Assembly (NCBI RefSeq): GCF_900700375.1
Contig: NC_041716.1
Location: forward strand, 20,012,578 to 20,076,577
Source of the DNA: Denticeps clupeoides
Taxonomy: Eukaryota; Chordata; Actinopteri; Clupeiformes; Denticipitidae
Direction of reading: 5' to 3'
Length of the DNA: 64,000 bases
Position numbers and translations under genes: made by a program. Shown here one piece after another: positions 33,512 through 46,374 of this stretch. How positions within the stretch are numbered: position 1 is the stretch's first letter; each line of letters opens with the position of its first letter. The notes beneath the pieces are model-generated. The model made no database searches. It was not told where the DNA came from and saw only the letters and a list, made by a program, of their open reading frames with translations.

Positions 33512-34284
33512 TGTGCTCCTCGCTAATCGATCGTCAACTCCGTCTGAAGGCCTCGTTGCTTTTCGTCAGCTCCACCGACACACGCGGCGCGGGAGGCTTA
33601 TATATACCTCGCGCGTGCGTCTCAGATCTCGCGAGATGTGACAGAGTTTGGGGGGCCTCGTCTATCGGACACACTTGCATAAAAGAAAATACTCATCTTT
33701 TGTTTGGAAAAGCCGAACGAACAAATCCTGGGTTATTATGACCATTATGAGGTACTTTCTACAAAATGTCTTATCTGGGCTACGTTGCCACAAACTGGAC
33801 GCTCTACATCACATGGAACCATACCATTCTGCACTCTGCAAATATATTATATTCTATTATACATCTGGCCATACATCTACACATCTGTGTGTTTATAAAT
33901 TTAGATATATATACAGAAATCACATTTTCACATCAATCCCAAGTCAGGGCACTACATGTTGCGTGTTTATGCATGAGTCTAAAAGCCCCTACAAATTAAT
34001 TCTGCAATTTCTTATTCATTACACAGTTAGAACATTAATTTTGGTAACGTTTTTTACATATCATGACACATAACATGACATTTCAATTCTTTCATCACAC
34101 TTAAGCTTTTTCTGATTTTGCACAAACAGTCTACGGGAAACTTTAATCAGATCACAACTCTAAATGATGATAAAGCGCGAAAATAGCAGATTTCTACCCG
34201 CCAGATAAAGCAAGGTTGCGGAGTAAAGCGGCCCCCGCGTGTGACGTGGGTTCATCATTACTGTCAGAAACCCAACTCCGGTCC

Positions 34285-34315
<31 letters not shown>

Positions 34316-34961
34316 GAGCCCGTGTCCGCTCACCGATGGAAAGCCACAGTCCCCGGCCGCCCGGCGCCGCATAAGTACGGCAAGTATACGGGCGAAGCGG
34401 CCGCTTTTCCGCACCGTGGATGCTGATGCGGGGAAGCTAGCTGGCGAAACTCCTGCGGTCCGCCTGCGTTTGTGCAAAGTGACTAGCTGGGTGGCTAACG
34501 CGCGTTAGCTCGCTGCTCTTCTACCGAGTAAAGTTCGTTTAAGTAGCAAACGTCCGTGTGGGGTGTTTAGTAAACCGACTTTGCACGTTAGCTTGAGCTC
34601 GGTTCGGTAATAATACAATTTACTGTTGCATAATGACTTTTGTGAATAACGAAACGTTATAAAGTGTTGGTGTGAATTCTATTTATACTTTAATAATGAT
34701 CCGACGGCGAAGTTGTGACAGTAGGGGCAGATTGGATGCCATTACATATTTACTACAGTGCAGAGTTTCCGTGCCTATCGGGTTTCGTACAGAAATATAG
34801 GGTGACTTCGTTCTCCAGTAACAATGAGATGAATACTCTATTAAAGTCTCAAACAGTACCATTTATCTATCATAGATATATGACCTGTACCATCTTTAAA
34901 TTATAATGAAAATAGCATCATATTTTATCGACCTTTGCTTTGCCAGTGTTGTGCTGGTGGA
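33512..34961. promoter_or_regulatory. divergent srsf6 / snx21 promoter interval
   Basis: srsf6 leaves leftwards and snx21 rightwards. Next to srsf6 are a TATA-like run (tatatata, 33599-33606) and the palindrome tctcgcgaga (33627-33636), a known CGCG promoter element. The snx21 side has a CpG-rich block at about 34200-34520, including a (CAGC)n run at about 34287-34312. A 3' splice site (ttgctttgccag, ending 34946) just before the snx21 ATG implies a noncoding first exon in that block. No other gene is seen between. Confidence 0.6.
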
Positions 34962-36704
34962 ATGGCTGGAAAACTTTTGGACCGACTTCGACGTACATTG
35001 TTCAAGGAAGGAGAGGTCGCTTCAGATGCCGAAGGCACAGATGACTTCCCCGAAAGCTCCGAACTGGAGGACGACACAGACTGCGTCTCGGCCAGGTTGG
35101 GCGGGACGCTGTGCTTCGAAGGCGACGGAGCGCTGGAGTCGGAAGATGCTGGGGACGCTTCAGGGCCTGACAGCGATTCGGATTTCCTCGGAGAGTCCAT
35201 CGATAATGGGTGCAGCAGTGCAGGTGAGGGAGTGACACCTGTAAACTCTTGTGGAGTGGGTGCTTCATTCACGTTCCCGGTTTTGGGTTACAGACACAAG
35301 TCCTGTGAGTCCATCCCCAAAGGCCTCGACCCTGCTGACGCGACAGTTGCAGGAGAACTGGCGGAGTTCACGCACACGCAGCTTTCAGGATAAAGTTGTC
35401 TTTGAAGTGACTGACGCCAGCGTAATTCAAGAGGCCACATCCAAGTACGTGGTATGTATTATTAAAAAAAACCAATATCTCCTGTTTCAATACGACGAGA
35501 GATTATGGGGATAATTACGGGCCCAGTGGATCTGATCAATTCCACGTGTATTTTTACACTTGTATCTTAGTGCGAGGCACAGTGGCGAGAAAAAAGGGTC
35601 ATGCAGCTTAAAAGTTTTTTGGAACGTGCCCTGACCAAAAATAATTCCAGTCAGATGTTCTTGCTGTGATATGTCAGGAGCATGAACATGAATTTGACGA
35701 CCTTATGTAAAATGACTCGAATATACAAATTAATTGTAAAGGGCAATTAAAATAAAATTGAGAGCAGAGGCAGATATTTGGAGAAAATACTGAGCAGACT
35801 AAAATATAAGCATGTTTTATGAACTTGGACCAAATAACTTAAATGTTGTCAGAACTGATTAAAAGTTACATTTTTGCAAAAAAACTATTTCGGTATGTAT
35901 GTTTATGAAATATTGCCCATATCTTTCCTTCAGCTTTACACCATTCAGGTAATTGAACAGGGAATGTATGACAAAACCCCAGCGGTGATCACTCGGCGCT
36001 ACACGGACTTTGAGCGTCTCCATGCCAGGCTGCGCCGGCAGTACGGGGAGGAGGTGGAAGGCGTGTGTTTCCCTCGCAAAAAGCTGCGCAAGAACTTTGT
36101 CGCCGAGACCATCGCCAAGCGCAGCCGGGCCTTTGAGCAATACCTCTCACATCTACACTCCTTGTCTGCCATCCGCCATTCGTCCCCCTTCCTGGAGTTC
36201 TTCTATCTCGGCGACCTCCGGGCAGGACAGATGCTGTTGAGAGTAGGACGCTACCAGGACGCCCTGGGCTCCTTACTGAATTCCCTAAAGCTCCAAGAGA
36301 AGTTGGGCTGTCCCCATCAGCAGCATCAGAACCAGCCACAGCGCGTCCACTGGCTCTTCAACCTGTCCGCGCTGGTCAGCTGCTTCCAGGAGCTGGAGCA
36401 GCTGGGGGAGGCGCAGGAGCACTGCGACCGCGCCCTGCAGCACATAGCACCCTCGCTGGACGCGGTCCCGCAACAGCAGCACTTCCATCCACTGTTAATC
36501 CCGCTGCTGCAGTCCAACGTCAGGCTGTCGTGGAAGATATCCAAGGACAAGCGGCGGTGGGAAGCTCTGCTCCAGGAGATCCAGGAATCGGGGGTGGACG
36601 TAGGGAACCAGCCCAACCTGAAGGAGTACGTGGTTAAAGAGACCCTGGAGACCAGCGACAGAGAAGCCAGGTCCAAGGTCCGAGGGGACGACGACACTAC
36701 GTAG
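34962..36704 (+). CDS. snx21: sorting nexin 21
   Basis: Three coding exons (34962-35223, 35294-35451, 35934-36704) join in phase, giving 396 residues. The N-terminus matches SNX21: acidic FPESSELEDDTD, then a Ser/Asp-rich stretch, then LLTRQLQENWRSSRTRSF leading into the PX domain (about residues 130-250). The PX domain keeps RRYTDFERLHARL, where the Arg binds phosphoinositide, plus FPRKKLRKNF and RSRAFEQYL. The C-terminal half is the PX-associated B (PXB) tetratricopeptide-like domain, with GRYQDALGSLLNSLKLQEKLG and a late LSWKISKDKRRWEALLQ. SNX20/21 are endosomal sorting proteins that bind PI(3)P or PI(4,5)P2 and, for SNX21, septins and huntingtin (family knowledge). The start is the first ATG after a 3' splice site and matches the family N-terminus. 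Confidence 0.94.
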
Positions 36705-37380
36705 ACCCGTTCACTTGAGAGTTCGGAATTGTGGTGGTTTTGCGGTGACGATCTGGACATTTTCCTCAGTGTGGCCTTCTGCACGTGTGTTTTAAGTTTG
36801 TGCGGTCGTAGATTTCACACTTTTCTCTAGAAATATCTAGATTGCAGTATAGATATATATCGAGGGATCCCTTTCAGGTGATGGAGCATGTTGCATGCCA
36901 GTTCTGACAACAAGGATCTGTTTCCTCCGCTGATTTCAGAGCCTAGGTTTTGAAACGTATTATCTTTTTTTTTTGGATTTATGATTTGAACTACATTTCA
37001 TGTTGACGTATTTATTGATTGGATTTGCTTGAGGGATTTTTAGATTAGATTCAAACCTTCTAATACTGTTACTCTCCAGACAGTGATGTTTGATGGACAA
37101 AAACATCAAATGCCTTAAATGTCCAATTCAATGTATGTTGTGTCTATGTGTTTTAAGAATTATTTTAATAACTGGCACATGCTTCAAGGAATTACTCCCA
37201 TATTTATTCATTCTAAACCCAACAACTTTTAATTCCTCTGCTCTTGTATTTGCTGTGCTCTGTTTACAAATGTTGCCTTTTTAAAAATTGAGAAATATTT
37301 TGATATAGAGTTATTATTAAAAGCTGTCATGCAATGTGATGTAGTTTTTAAAAGGGAATAAATATATATGATATAAAATA
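36705..37380 (+). other. snx21 3' UTR
   Basis: AT-rich sequence after the stop with a canonical AATAAA poly(A) signal at 37357-37362, giving a 3' UTR of about 670 bases. Confidence 0.65.
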
Positions 37381-38065
37381 ATAGACAATGTGTACCGTGG
37401 ACTCATTTTTTTTCCTTCATAGAAAACGTTTTGTCCGGCTCACACACTTTTCCTGCTTTTCTTGTATTAAATACCAAACTTAATAAAAGGTGCAGGTTGG
37501 TTCTGAGCTTTTCTGTCATGATGCAGGTGAATGACATCTCTTTTTTTTATGTACAGTCTGGAGTAGTGTGTAGAGGGCAATTCTCTGGAAAAGTAAACCT
37601 AAATGCCAAATTTTACTAATTTTGATTAGATTCAAAGCAAATATTATCATATCCCAGATGTTCAATAGTGCATCAGGCTTAATTAAAATATTTATTCAGT
37701 ATATTTTAACTCTTAGTACTGGCCATCATATGTTAAACTTAACAGAACTCGTGTAGCTTTTAGACCAGGGACATTGTTGTCCCATGAATCACGTCCCATG
37801 CATCACACTATCTTGGTCAGTTTAGTTATTGGTATTTTGTTCACAGAATTGTATTGTGGAAGTTGGTTTTAACAAGTGAGACTAGTTTTCTGTTTCAAAC
37901 TGCTTGTATAGCATTTATGGTAACATAATATGTTTGAACTTTATATTGAAGTAACCAGTAGTAAAGTAGTAAAGCACACTTGTTCATAGTTCTGACAACT
38001 AGTTATGAAAAAAAACTTGTGACATAAAAATGTCCCGTGCATCCTGTAGAGAATTGTCCTAGATG
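37381..38065. other. spacer, nothing seen
   Basis: AT-rich sequence with no exon, repeat or promoter signal that I can support. Confidence 0.5.
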
Positions 38066-38290
38066 GTGAAAGTGAAGTGATTGTCATTGTGATACACTGC
38101 AGCACAGCACACGGTGCACACAACAAAATGTGTCCTCTGCATTTAACCCATCACCCTTGGTGAGCAGTAGGCAGCCAAGTCAGGCGCCCAGGGAGCAGGT
38201 GCTTTGCTCAGTGGCACCTCAGTGGAAGCATTCGAACCAGCAACCTTCTGATTATGGGGTCGCTTCCTTAACTGCCAGGCCACCCCTGCA
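38066..38290 (-). repeat. tRNA-derived SINE, family B
   Basis: Full-length copy. On the minus strand: head 'ggtggcctggcagttaaggaagcg', B box-like 'ggttcgaatgc', 'ccactgagcaaagcacc', 'caccaagggtgatgggtt', and tail ending 'acaatgacaatcacttcac'. Confidence 0.85.
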
Positions 38291-38444
38291 CCTTATTACG
38301 GTACTTTATTATGGACAAATGTCAGATGTTTTCCTCCTTAAGATTTATCGAATTACGATTTAACTGCAGATTAGTGCTATATCACCTGCTTTGCCTAGTT
38401 AATTTGTTAAAAAAAAAAGATTACTGTGAAGGGTTTAGTACTGT

Positions 38445-38570
38445 TATATGGTGGTAGTCGCCTATGAACCAGAAGTCCCAGGTTCAAACCCCACTTACTG
38501 TGTCCCTGAGCTAGACACTGTCCCCGTCACTCCGGATAAGGGCGTCTGATAAATGTCGCCAATGTAAATG
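38445..38570 (+). repeat. tRNA-derived SINE, family A, shortened
   Basis: 'ggtggtagtcgcctatgaaccag', B box 'ggttcaaacccc', 'ctgagctagacact' and the tail 'ggataagggcgtctgataaatg'. The middle of the body is deleted. Confidence 0.8.
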
Positions 38571-38880
38571 TTGTAGTTTAATTTACTTCTGACCACTAGA
38601 TGGCAGTGTAAGCGTGAGCTGTATATTGCAGTATACATTTTTAGACACTTTACCTACTGTCATTTTAATGAAGCTGCAGGGTAAACAGCACGAAGCAGGT
38701 TTTTAAGATAATAATCTCTCGACACCAGGCATGCTGGGTTCTTTCATTACAGCAGCCCACCGACCAGGGAATAAACGTCCGTTTTCTTCCCTTTTTCCTG
38801 CATTCCTGGACTCTCCCCGCCCCCGACTGTAATCCAAATCCGGACCATTTCGCAGCGTTCCAGTCCGACTTGCGGGAGAA

Positions 38881-39893
38881 ATGGGGCCGGGAGCCTGGGC
38901 TGTGCTGGCCGCGGTGGTGATGCTGAGCTGGGCGGCGGGGACCGGAGCGTCTCCAGCGGGACGCAATTCCACAGGTGGGCAACTTCCCGGATTCGCGGGC
39001 TTCTGGACAGCCGAGTCAACTTGTTTGTTTGTTTGTTTGTTGGGTGACCTCTGACCCCGCGCTGCAGCGGCGAAGGCGGGTCACTGTCCCCGGCGCGTGA
39101 CCGCGGTCCCGTCCGCGCGCGGGTGCGCGCGCGACGACGACTGCCCCGCGGGCGACAGATGCTGCGCGTTCGACTGCGGCGCCGTCTGCGTGGCCCCGGC
39201 TTTCAGTGAGACCCCGACCCCCACGCAGCATGTCGAGCCCCGGCGGCGTGAGGCGGCGTCTCACCCCTGTAACCTCTTCCCTTGCAGCGAAGCCGGGCGT
39301 GTGTCCCCGTCGCCGCCGCGGCTCGGGGATGTGCGCCGAGTACTGCGCCGACGACAGCGACTGTCCCGGGGCCGAGAAGTGCTGCCACAACGGCTGCGGC
39401 CACGAGTGCGTGGCTCCGTACACCGGTGAGCACCGAGCGGCCTTTTCTGGATCACATCTCTTCTGCTATTAATAGAAACTGCTTTACACAACACTTTAAT
39501 TAATACAATTTAACCTCAAAGGTTAAAGTTCAGAATGCATGATTTTATTGGGGGTCAGTATGTCACAAGTGTGACCTTGTATCGAAGTTCAATTGCAGAT
39601 TTGGGTGAAGTGTTTTTGTGATGCAACTTATGCTCACCAAGAGTGATGGGTTAAATGCAGAGGACAAATTTCACTGTGTGCACCATGTGCTGTGCTGCTG
39701 TGTATCACAATGACACTTTCACTTCACCACCCGTATCCATCTGTGTTGTTGACCTGCAGTAAAGCCGGGCCGCTGCGCCTTCCCCAGGGGGACCCCGATG
39801 TGTGCGGAGTACTGCTACCACGACGGCCAGTGTCCAGGGGAGCAGAAGTGCTGCCGGACGACCTGTGGCCACGCCTGCAGTGAGCCATGTTGA
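38881..39893 (+). CDS. secreted WAP four-disulfide core protein with three WAP domains (WFDC2-like)
   Basis: Four exons (38881-38974, 39068-39205, 39288-39425, 39760-39893) join in phase 1, giving 167 residues. Exon 1 is a signal peptide (MGPGAWAVLAAVVMLSWAAG). Each later exon is one WAP domain, the usual one-domain-per-exon plan. Domains 2 and 3 have all eight cysteines (C…MCAEYC…DCP…CC…C…C). Domain 1 has seven: the second is missing, so its partner near …FDC has no mate. WAP proteins are extracellular protease inhibitors or antimicrobials. Placement beside pigt matches WFDC2 in mammals, but WFDC2 has two domains, so I give no symbol. The gene sits in a very GC-rich block (about 38850-39430). 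Confidence 0.85.
39635..39728 (+). repeat. SINE family B, 3' part
   Basis: Only the body and tail remain: 'gctcaccaagagtgatgggttaaatgcagaggac … tcacaatgacactttcacttcac'. It lies in the last intron of the WAP gene. Confidence 0.7.
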
Positions 39894-40004
39894 CGGGGCT
39901 GCAACCGCGACAAAAGCACTACACAAAAACGGATTCATGGGATTTTCCTTTTCTTTCAATAATAAAAGAAGCACTCATTTCATATTGTCTTCATTCTATA
40001 GGGT

Positions 40005-40120
40005 CCAACTTACTACAACCCTGTCACTGAGTAAGACACTTAACCTGAGGGGGACTGTCCCTGTCACCACTGACTGTAAGTCACTCTGAATGAGGGCGTA
40101 TGATAAATGCTGTAAATCTC
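40005..40120 (+). repeat. SINE family A, 3' part
   Basis: Truncated copy: 'ctacaaccctgtcactgagtaagacacttaacc', 'gggggactgtccctgtcacc' and 'gggcgtatgataaatgctgtaaat'. The tRNA-like head is missing. Confidence 0.7.
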
Positions 40121-41434
40121 AGCACTAATCCATGCTACCGATACACACTTCCCCTTTCTCGTGCGCTTGTTACTCTGCCCTTCGGACGTAACCATCAGCC
40201 TTGTGGAATGCAAACACCCACTTTCCGCATAACGGTGCCAAGTGCATGCAAGTAAAGCGTGCCTGGCAATGAAAGAGGCTTCTGTCTGTTGGCTCTCCTA
40301 GAGCTTGGCTGCTGCAAGGCTGGGCACGCTGACAGAAAGACCTCCCCAGAAAGCCAGGGACAAGGCGTTCAGACATGTGAACTAAAGGCAGTCCTACCTA
40401 TATATACACACACACACACACCTTTTCTCATTTAATAAAAGTTCGCATAGAAAGACACATTCCTTTTAATTCATTATCATTCCAGTCCAAACATTTTATC
40501 TCCAGATGTAAATTTATGAACCTGGGTCACGGTGAGTCATGCTGTTTTACCTGTCGTGCCTTTATAAATCACTTCCCACATTTATATTTAACCTGCAAAT
40601 AACTCATCCCCGCCAGGAATAACACCATCACACCGCAGCCTCTGCTTACTCGTCTGAACGCTCGCATCGAACCGTTAATTAGGAGCAATTTCAAAATTGT
40701 TCAGGAATTTGTAGACTGTGCTGTAGCAGCTAGGACCACAGGCCAGACTACAGGCCACTGTTTTTATTATTACCATTGTGTGCGATCAGATCAGAGTGGG
40801 CGGCTTGGTTACTGGTTGGTGTCCACGCGCACACAGCTATTTAATCTGCTGTAGTTTCTTAGTTTCCAGATTAGCCCCATCTTTGTCTTTGATACCAGAA
40901 TATGGCACATTCTCTGTTTATGACTGTGTGAGGGACACATCAGAACACATTCGACCTGTGGTCACAGAGTCCCAGAACAGTTCAGCAAGTGGTTCCAAAG
41001 TGTCTTGATGGCCTTTCACTTTCGGATTTACCGCTCAGTCGTGATCCCCTCATTTAAAACCATGTTATACCAAAAGGTCATAGATCAATTAAATCATAGT
41101 GAAAAAGTAGTTAGAAAGACATTTAGATTCATGGAGCAGCGCAGCAAGATGAAGATTGGAATTTGGACCAATTTGAAACATTCACCAACTTTCAGCTTCA
41201 GTGTTTTTTCAGGAGGGCGTCCAGCCAGTGCTGCGGCTTTATTTGGAAACTGCTGAATGTCTGCAACAGCTCGATTTATACTTGTGCTGCCCCTTTTTTC
41301 TTTCCTTGAAAGGCGATATGTTCAGACATAGTCGCCATTCGCAGCTGATCTGCTTGAGATGTTTTCCAAGTCATTAATCCCAAGCCCCATTCAGAACGCT
41401 GCCAACTCCGATGCTGTGGTTGGCCGCAGGGTCT
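40121..41434. other. spacer between the WAP gene and pigt
   Basis: No supported exon. The part next to 41434 would be the 3' UTR of pigt. A short (CA)n run lies at about 40402-40421. Confidence 0.45.
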
Positions 41435-43664
41435 TCACAGCTGTGGGACGCCCCTCCACCTGCGAATGACGTTGGCCAGGCGCTTGGCCAAACTCTGACT
41501 GGGCTCCTCCACTTGGAAGGTCCGTGTCAAGAGGTTGTAGAAAGAGCCGTAGCCCACGGCCACCACAGTGCAAGTGAGGCAGATGACGTTGTACGGCATG
41601 CTGAAGTCGGGGGTGGGTAGGTTGACCAGTAGGGGCTCAGTGTAGACCCTCATGAAGTAACTGGACTCCTCTTTACAGAGGAAGCTGGGAAAACAAAGAA
41701 AAACAGCAATGGTAGTAAGTGAAGTTCAAACTTGTGACTCTGGAGCCTTCTGGGTGTCTTACACACTAATTAATAAACACTATTTTTTAAGCAAAGGGAA
41801 CACAAAAATAAGTAATCGTAGATCTAAGTGAATGAAATATTCTTTTTAAATACTGTTTTCTACATAGTTGAATGTGCAATCAACAAAATAACACAAACAA
41901 TTATTGATTGAAATCAAATTGATCAACCCATGGAGGTCTAGATTTTGAGTCACACTAAAAATTAAAGTGAAAAAACACTTTTGTGGCCTCCATGTGCCTG
42001 TATGACCTGTGGTGTTGGTGGATGGAGCGAGACATGATGTCCCAGATATGCTCAATTGGATTCAGGTTTGGGGAACGGGAGTGCTATAGCATCAATGCCA
42101 CATGAGGTCTAGTCTTGCATTAGGAGGAACCCAGGGCCAACCGCACCAGCATATGGTCTCACAAGGGGTCTGAGGACCTCATATCTGTACCTAATGGCAG
42201 TCAGGCTACCTCTGGCGAGCAGTATGTGGCCCCCCAAAGAAACACAGCAAACCTTCTTGCCACAGCTCGCATTCATGTGCCATCCTGTGTGCCGTTGCCT
42301 TGTTTACTTGTTCCCTATATTTTTTTGAGAAGTGTCTCTCAGTCCCTCCATTTTTACTGGAGTCAAATTCCACAAAATCCTCACAACTGTTATACAACAC
42401 CAGCATGTGGCAGTATTTCCCATATAGGACAACACTGCTGTCACAGTCACACAACTTTAAATGTACAATGGCCAGCATGAAGATGAATCAAGTCTCATTT
42501 AGGGTGACCAGGTGTCCTCTTTTTGAGGGCTTTAGAATAGTTTTTTGAGCTGATTAAACATTCGTCATTCGTCATTTAGATATTACGGCATACTTTACTT
42601 TTGTTTTAATAATACTGAAACGTGACTTCTGTTTTTAGACTACAGAGCACATGAAAGGGGAGTGAAACTGCCCAATAATTCAAATTCTGTCCACAATGGC
42701 GAATTGGAAGATGCAGATGTGGAAAAAAAAAGGGTTTCATGAACAACTAATTTAAAATCGTGGAAACAGGACAAAATTAAATATGACATTAACAGTTCCC
42801 CCCAAAACCTTACTCTGTAAATAATGGCAGATACAATTGTATTGAGGTTGTCTTTGAATAATGATAATAAATGAACAACAATGGGAAGGAGATGATTTAA
42901 GAAATAAACGCCAGTCTCTTGTAAAGCTTCAGTAAGCAAATAAATGGCAATTTACAGTATGTATGGGTCTAACTTAATGTTGTGTAATTACACTTTGGTT
43001 TGTGTGTTTGAGAAAGGTACTTTGTTGTACTGGCTACTCAACATAATTTTTTCCATGAAGTGTATACATGTGTATTCTATAAAAGCCTTTTTGGTCATGA
43101 CCCAGTGCATTAATAAGTACTGTTACTCTAATTTCAAACAGACATCAATGTCTGAGCACTCACAAGCTACTGAAGAGTGGATGTTCTTGTGTGATATTGG
43201 TATCCATGGCAACAAGACTTGGGACAAGGGCACTCAATACAGAAGACCTAAAAAAAAAATAATGACATGTTAAAACACTCATATGGTACGAATGTAAGTT
43301 GTTTAAATAAATTTCTAGAATATTAATAATATTGATCTCTTTTAATCTCAATTTAGCAGGGGGACAATCAGTAGCTACTGGTATAATCCACTTGGAGAAA
43401 CTTGTTGAGGAAAAAAGTGGTAGAAGGTGGGGACTGAACCTTGTGTACGAGGGAAGAGAGTGATATTCATTACCCATTGCCATGCAGGCCCAAGGGCTTT
43501 TCAATGACACAAAGACAAAGGAACGTGAAAATGTGAACAGTTGGTAAAACAATCCACAGCCGATGACCATCAACAGCAGATGAAAAGCTTACAGGCTTCA
43601 TCTCAGATGCACTCGTTAGCTTCCCATTAAGTGCCAACAGACTGAGTGACTTAATGGGAGCTTT

Positions 43665-43700
<36 letters not shown>

Positions 43701-46333
43701 ACTATTCACATCTTATAAACCTCCTTTCACACCCAGAACACACCCCTAAACCTGATCTGCTGCAGATTGTAGAGGGCACCCAGCGTCCTCATACACGATA
43801 TCAGCTTCCTGATCTGGGTCTCTTCAAAAGAACCTACCCACATCTCATAATCAAATATGAATAACTGATCACCACTTTTACATTTCTTTTATTCGTCGGC
43901 AGACAGGAATCCAACGTTACAGCCAACACGGATCAGATGAGCCAGTAACAAACAAACAGTCCAGCTCTGGCAATGACCTTCCCCCTCACAGTGTGTGAAT
44001 GTGACCAAAATAGAGCAAAGTGTATTATCAATACTTCTTTTCTTCAACCCTGACAAAAACAACAATTTTTCATCTCTTCTTATTGAGCCAAGGGGATGAC
44101 AATAAGGAGGCATAGGGATGAGTAGACAATGCAGAAGGTCAAACAATATCAATAAAAGCACAACAGAACATTATTGCCTTTGGGGTCCTTTATATAAACC
44201 TGGCAAAGCAGCAGAACCTGACTGACCTACCTTGGCCTGGACATTTTTCAACACTACAAAACATGCAACATTTCCCCTGTCCTCGTACTGTACAACACAT
44301 ACCATAGGCAAATGCAAAATTCATTTTTATACTTTACAGTGGTCACGATGGGTCATAACTGCAATTCACAGCTAATCAATCATTGCTATTAATATGATGT
44401 GTACATGTGAATATTGGGGCTGCATTATTAACAAATACTCTATAAAAAAACAAAAAACAAATGCTGTCTTCAGTGAACCATGCTGGACTATTTAATACCA
44501 CGACAACCTACACTGCACTATCCTCTTCAAACATGGACAATTAACAAGGGTGGACTATTTAATACCAACCTATTGTACACTCGCTCTACTCTGGATGGTT
44601 GTCCCTTTCTGACTCACTATTTCTAAGTTGAAGGGCACATTTTCTCTCCATTACTCAGAATCCTGTGTTCTCATTCTAAAATCTGGAAAGCCTTGGAAAT
44701 CAGAACACATCCCTATCACACCATAGAAACACATCTATGTGTGTTCATGTATAATGCAATTTTTAAATAATATGCAAATTGTATACAGTACAGGCCAAAA
44801 GTTTGGACACACCTTCTCATTCAATGGGTTTTCTTTATTTTCATGACCATTTACATTGGTAGATTATCACTGAAGGCATCAAAACTATGAATGAACACAT
44901 ACCACGTTATGTACTTAACAAAAAAAGGTGAAATAACTGAAAACATGTTTTATATTCTAGTTTCTTCAAAATAGCCGCCCTTTGCTCTGATTACTGGTTT
45001 TCCAACACTCTTGAAGGAGTTCCCAGAGGTGTTTAGCACTTGTTGGCCCCTTTACCTTCACTCTGCGGTCCAGCTCACCCCAAACCATCTCGATTGGGTT
45101 CAGGTCCGGTGACTGTGGAGGCCAGGTCTCCATTTTGGTTAAGTACATAACTCCACATGTGTTCATTCATAGTTTTGTTGCCTTCCGTGACAATCTACCA
45201 ATGTAAATGGTCATGAAAATAAATAAAACACATTGAATGAGAAGGTGTGTTCAAGCTTTTGACCTGTACTGTATATACCAATCAGAACCTGCTGAGTTCA
45301 CTATTCTATTAACAATAATATTAATACTTGAGCTTTCTGTAGTAAATGCATTTTTAAGAGCAAACTCTGATTCCATGTAACTAAAGTGTCTGCGCTGTTC
45401 TTACCCAACATAGAAGCCATGGTTAGGATCGGGTGGGTATTCTGTCCACTTGAGCAAGGCCCTCTCAAACTGCACTGTCACCTCTGTGACTGAGTTGGGT
45501 GGCAGCTGCACCAGCATCTCCAGAAGGTGAGGCCGCAGTCGGTCCTTTGATGGTTGGTAGTGAATGTAACCTTTCAAGGTAAACATTTTCCAAGCATTAG
45601 GCTTGGTCTAGCCATATAAATAAAGAAACGAAAAAATTTGAAGGCATACATAATATACAAGAACGGGAAAAAAAAAGATTGACCAAAAAGCTGTTAAATT
45701 AATTTATTGACAGGAGAACTAGAAAGTTGGGTGTGTGTGAGAACAGTCACTCATGACCACATTCATTTCCCCTTTTAAACAGTTTTCTATAGCATGTCAA
45801 AAATCAGGCCCCCCACTGCAGACATACCCTCTCCAATGTGATGCTTTAAACAAAATATTAAAAATATATTTAATTAACTAGAGAGTTCAAGAAAAAAGCT
45901 GGTTGGTACCATGTGGTAACAAAAAGACCAATAAAAGTCCCATCTGTAAAAACTGAAATGGACTTACTGGGTTTATTTTCTCGATTCTTGCTGGTTACTG
46001 TTAGTGTGTGGATGTAGAGCCGCAGGTACCAAGGTACCGTTTCCAGCAGCAGGACTGGAAAGGCCCGGTACGGGTGGTTATTGTAGATGAGGGTGTGGAT
46101 CTCCCCCGTCTGCAGGCCGAACCCAGCCACGTATCGCTCTCCATGCAGCAGGGGACGCAGCATGTCCCCTTGAGTTGGAGGAGGAAAAAACGAAGATGAT
46201 TCATTTCATATTCATGTTACGCCTATTAACAGCAAGGGTTTATTGGCAAATTCACAATCCCATTAACCTCACATTTCACAATTAATCACAAATGGATGTC
46301 TGTTCAAAATCCATATTCAAATTCCAAAAAAGA

Positions 46334-46374
<41 letters not shown>

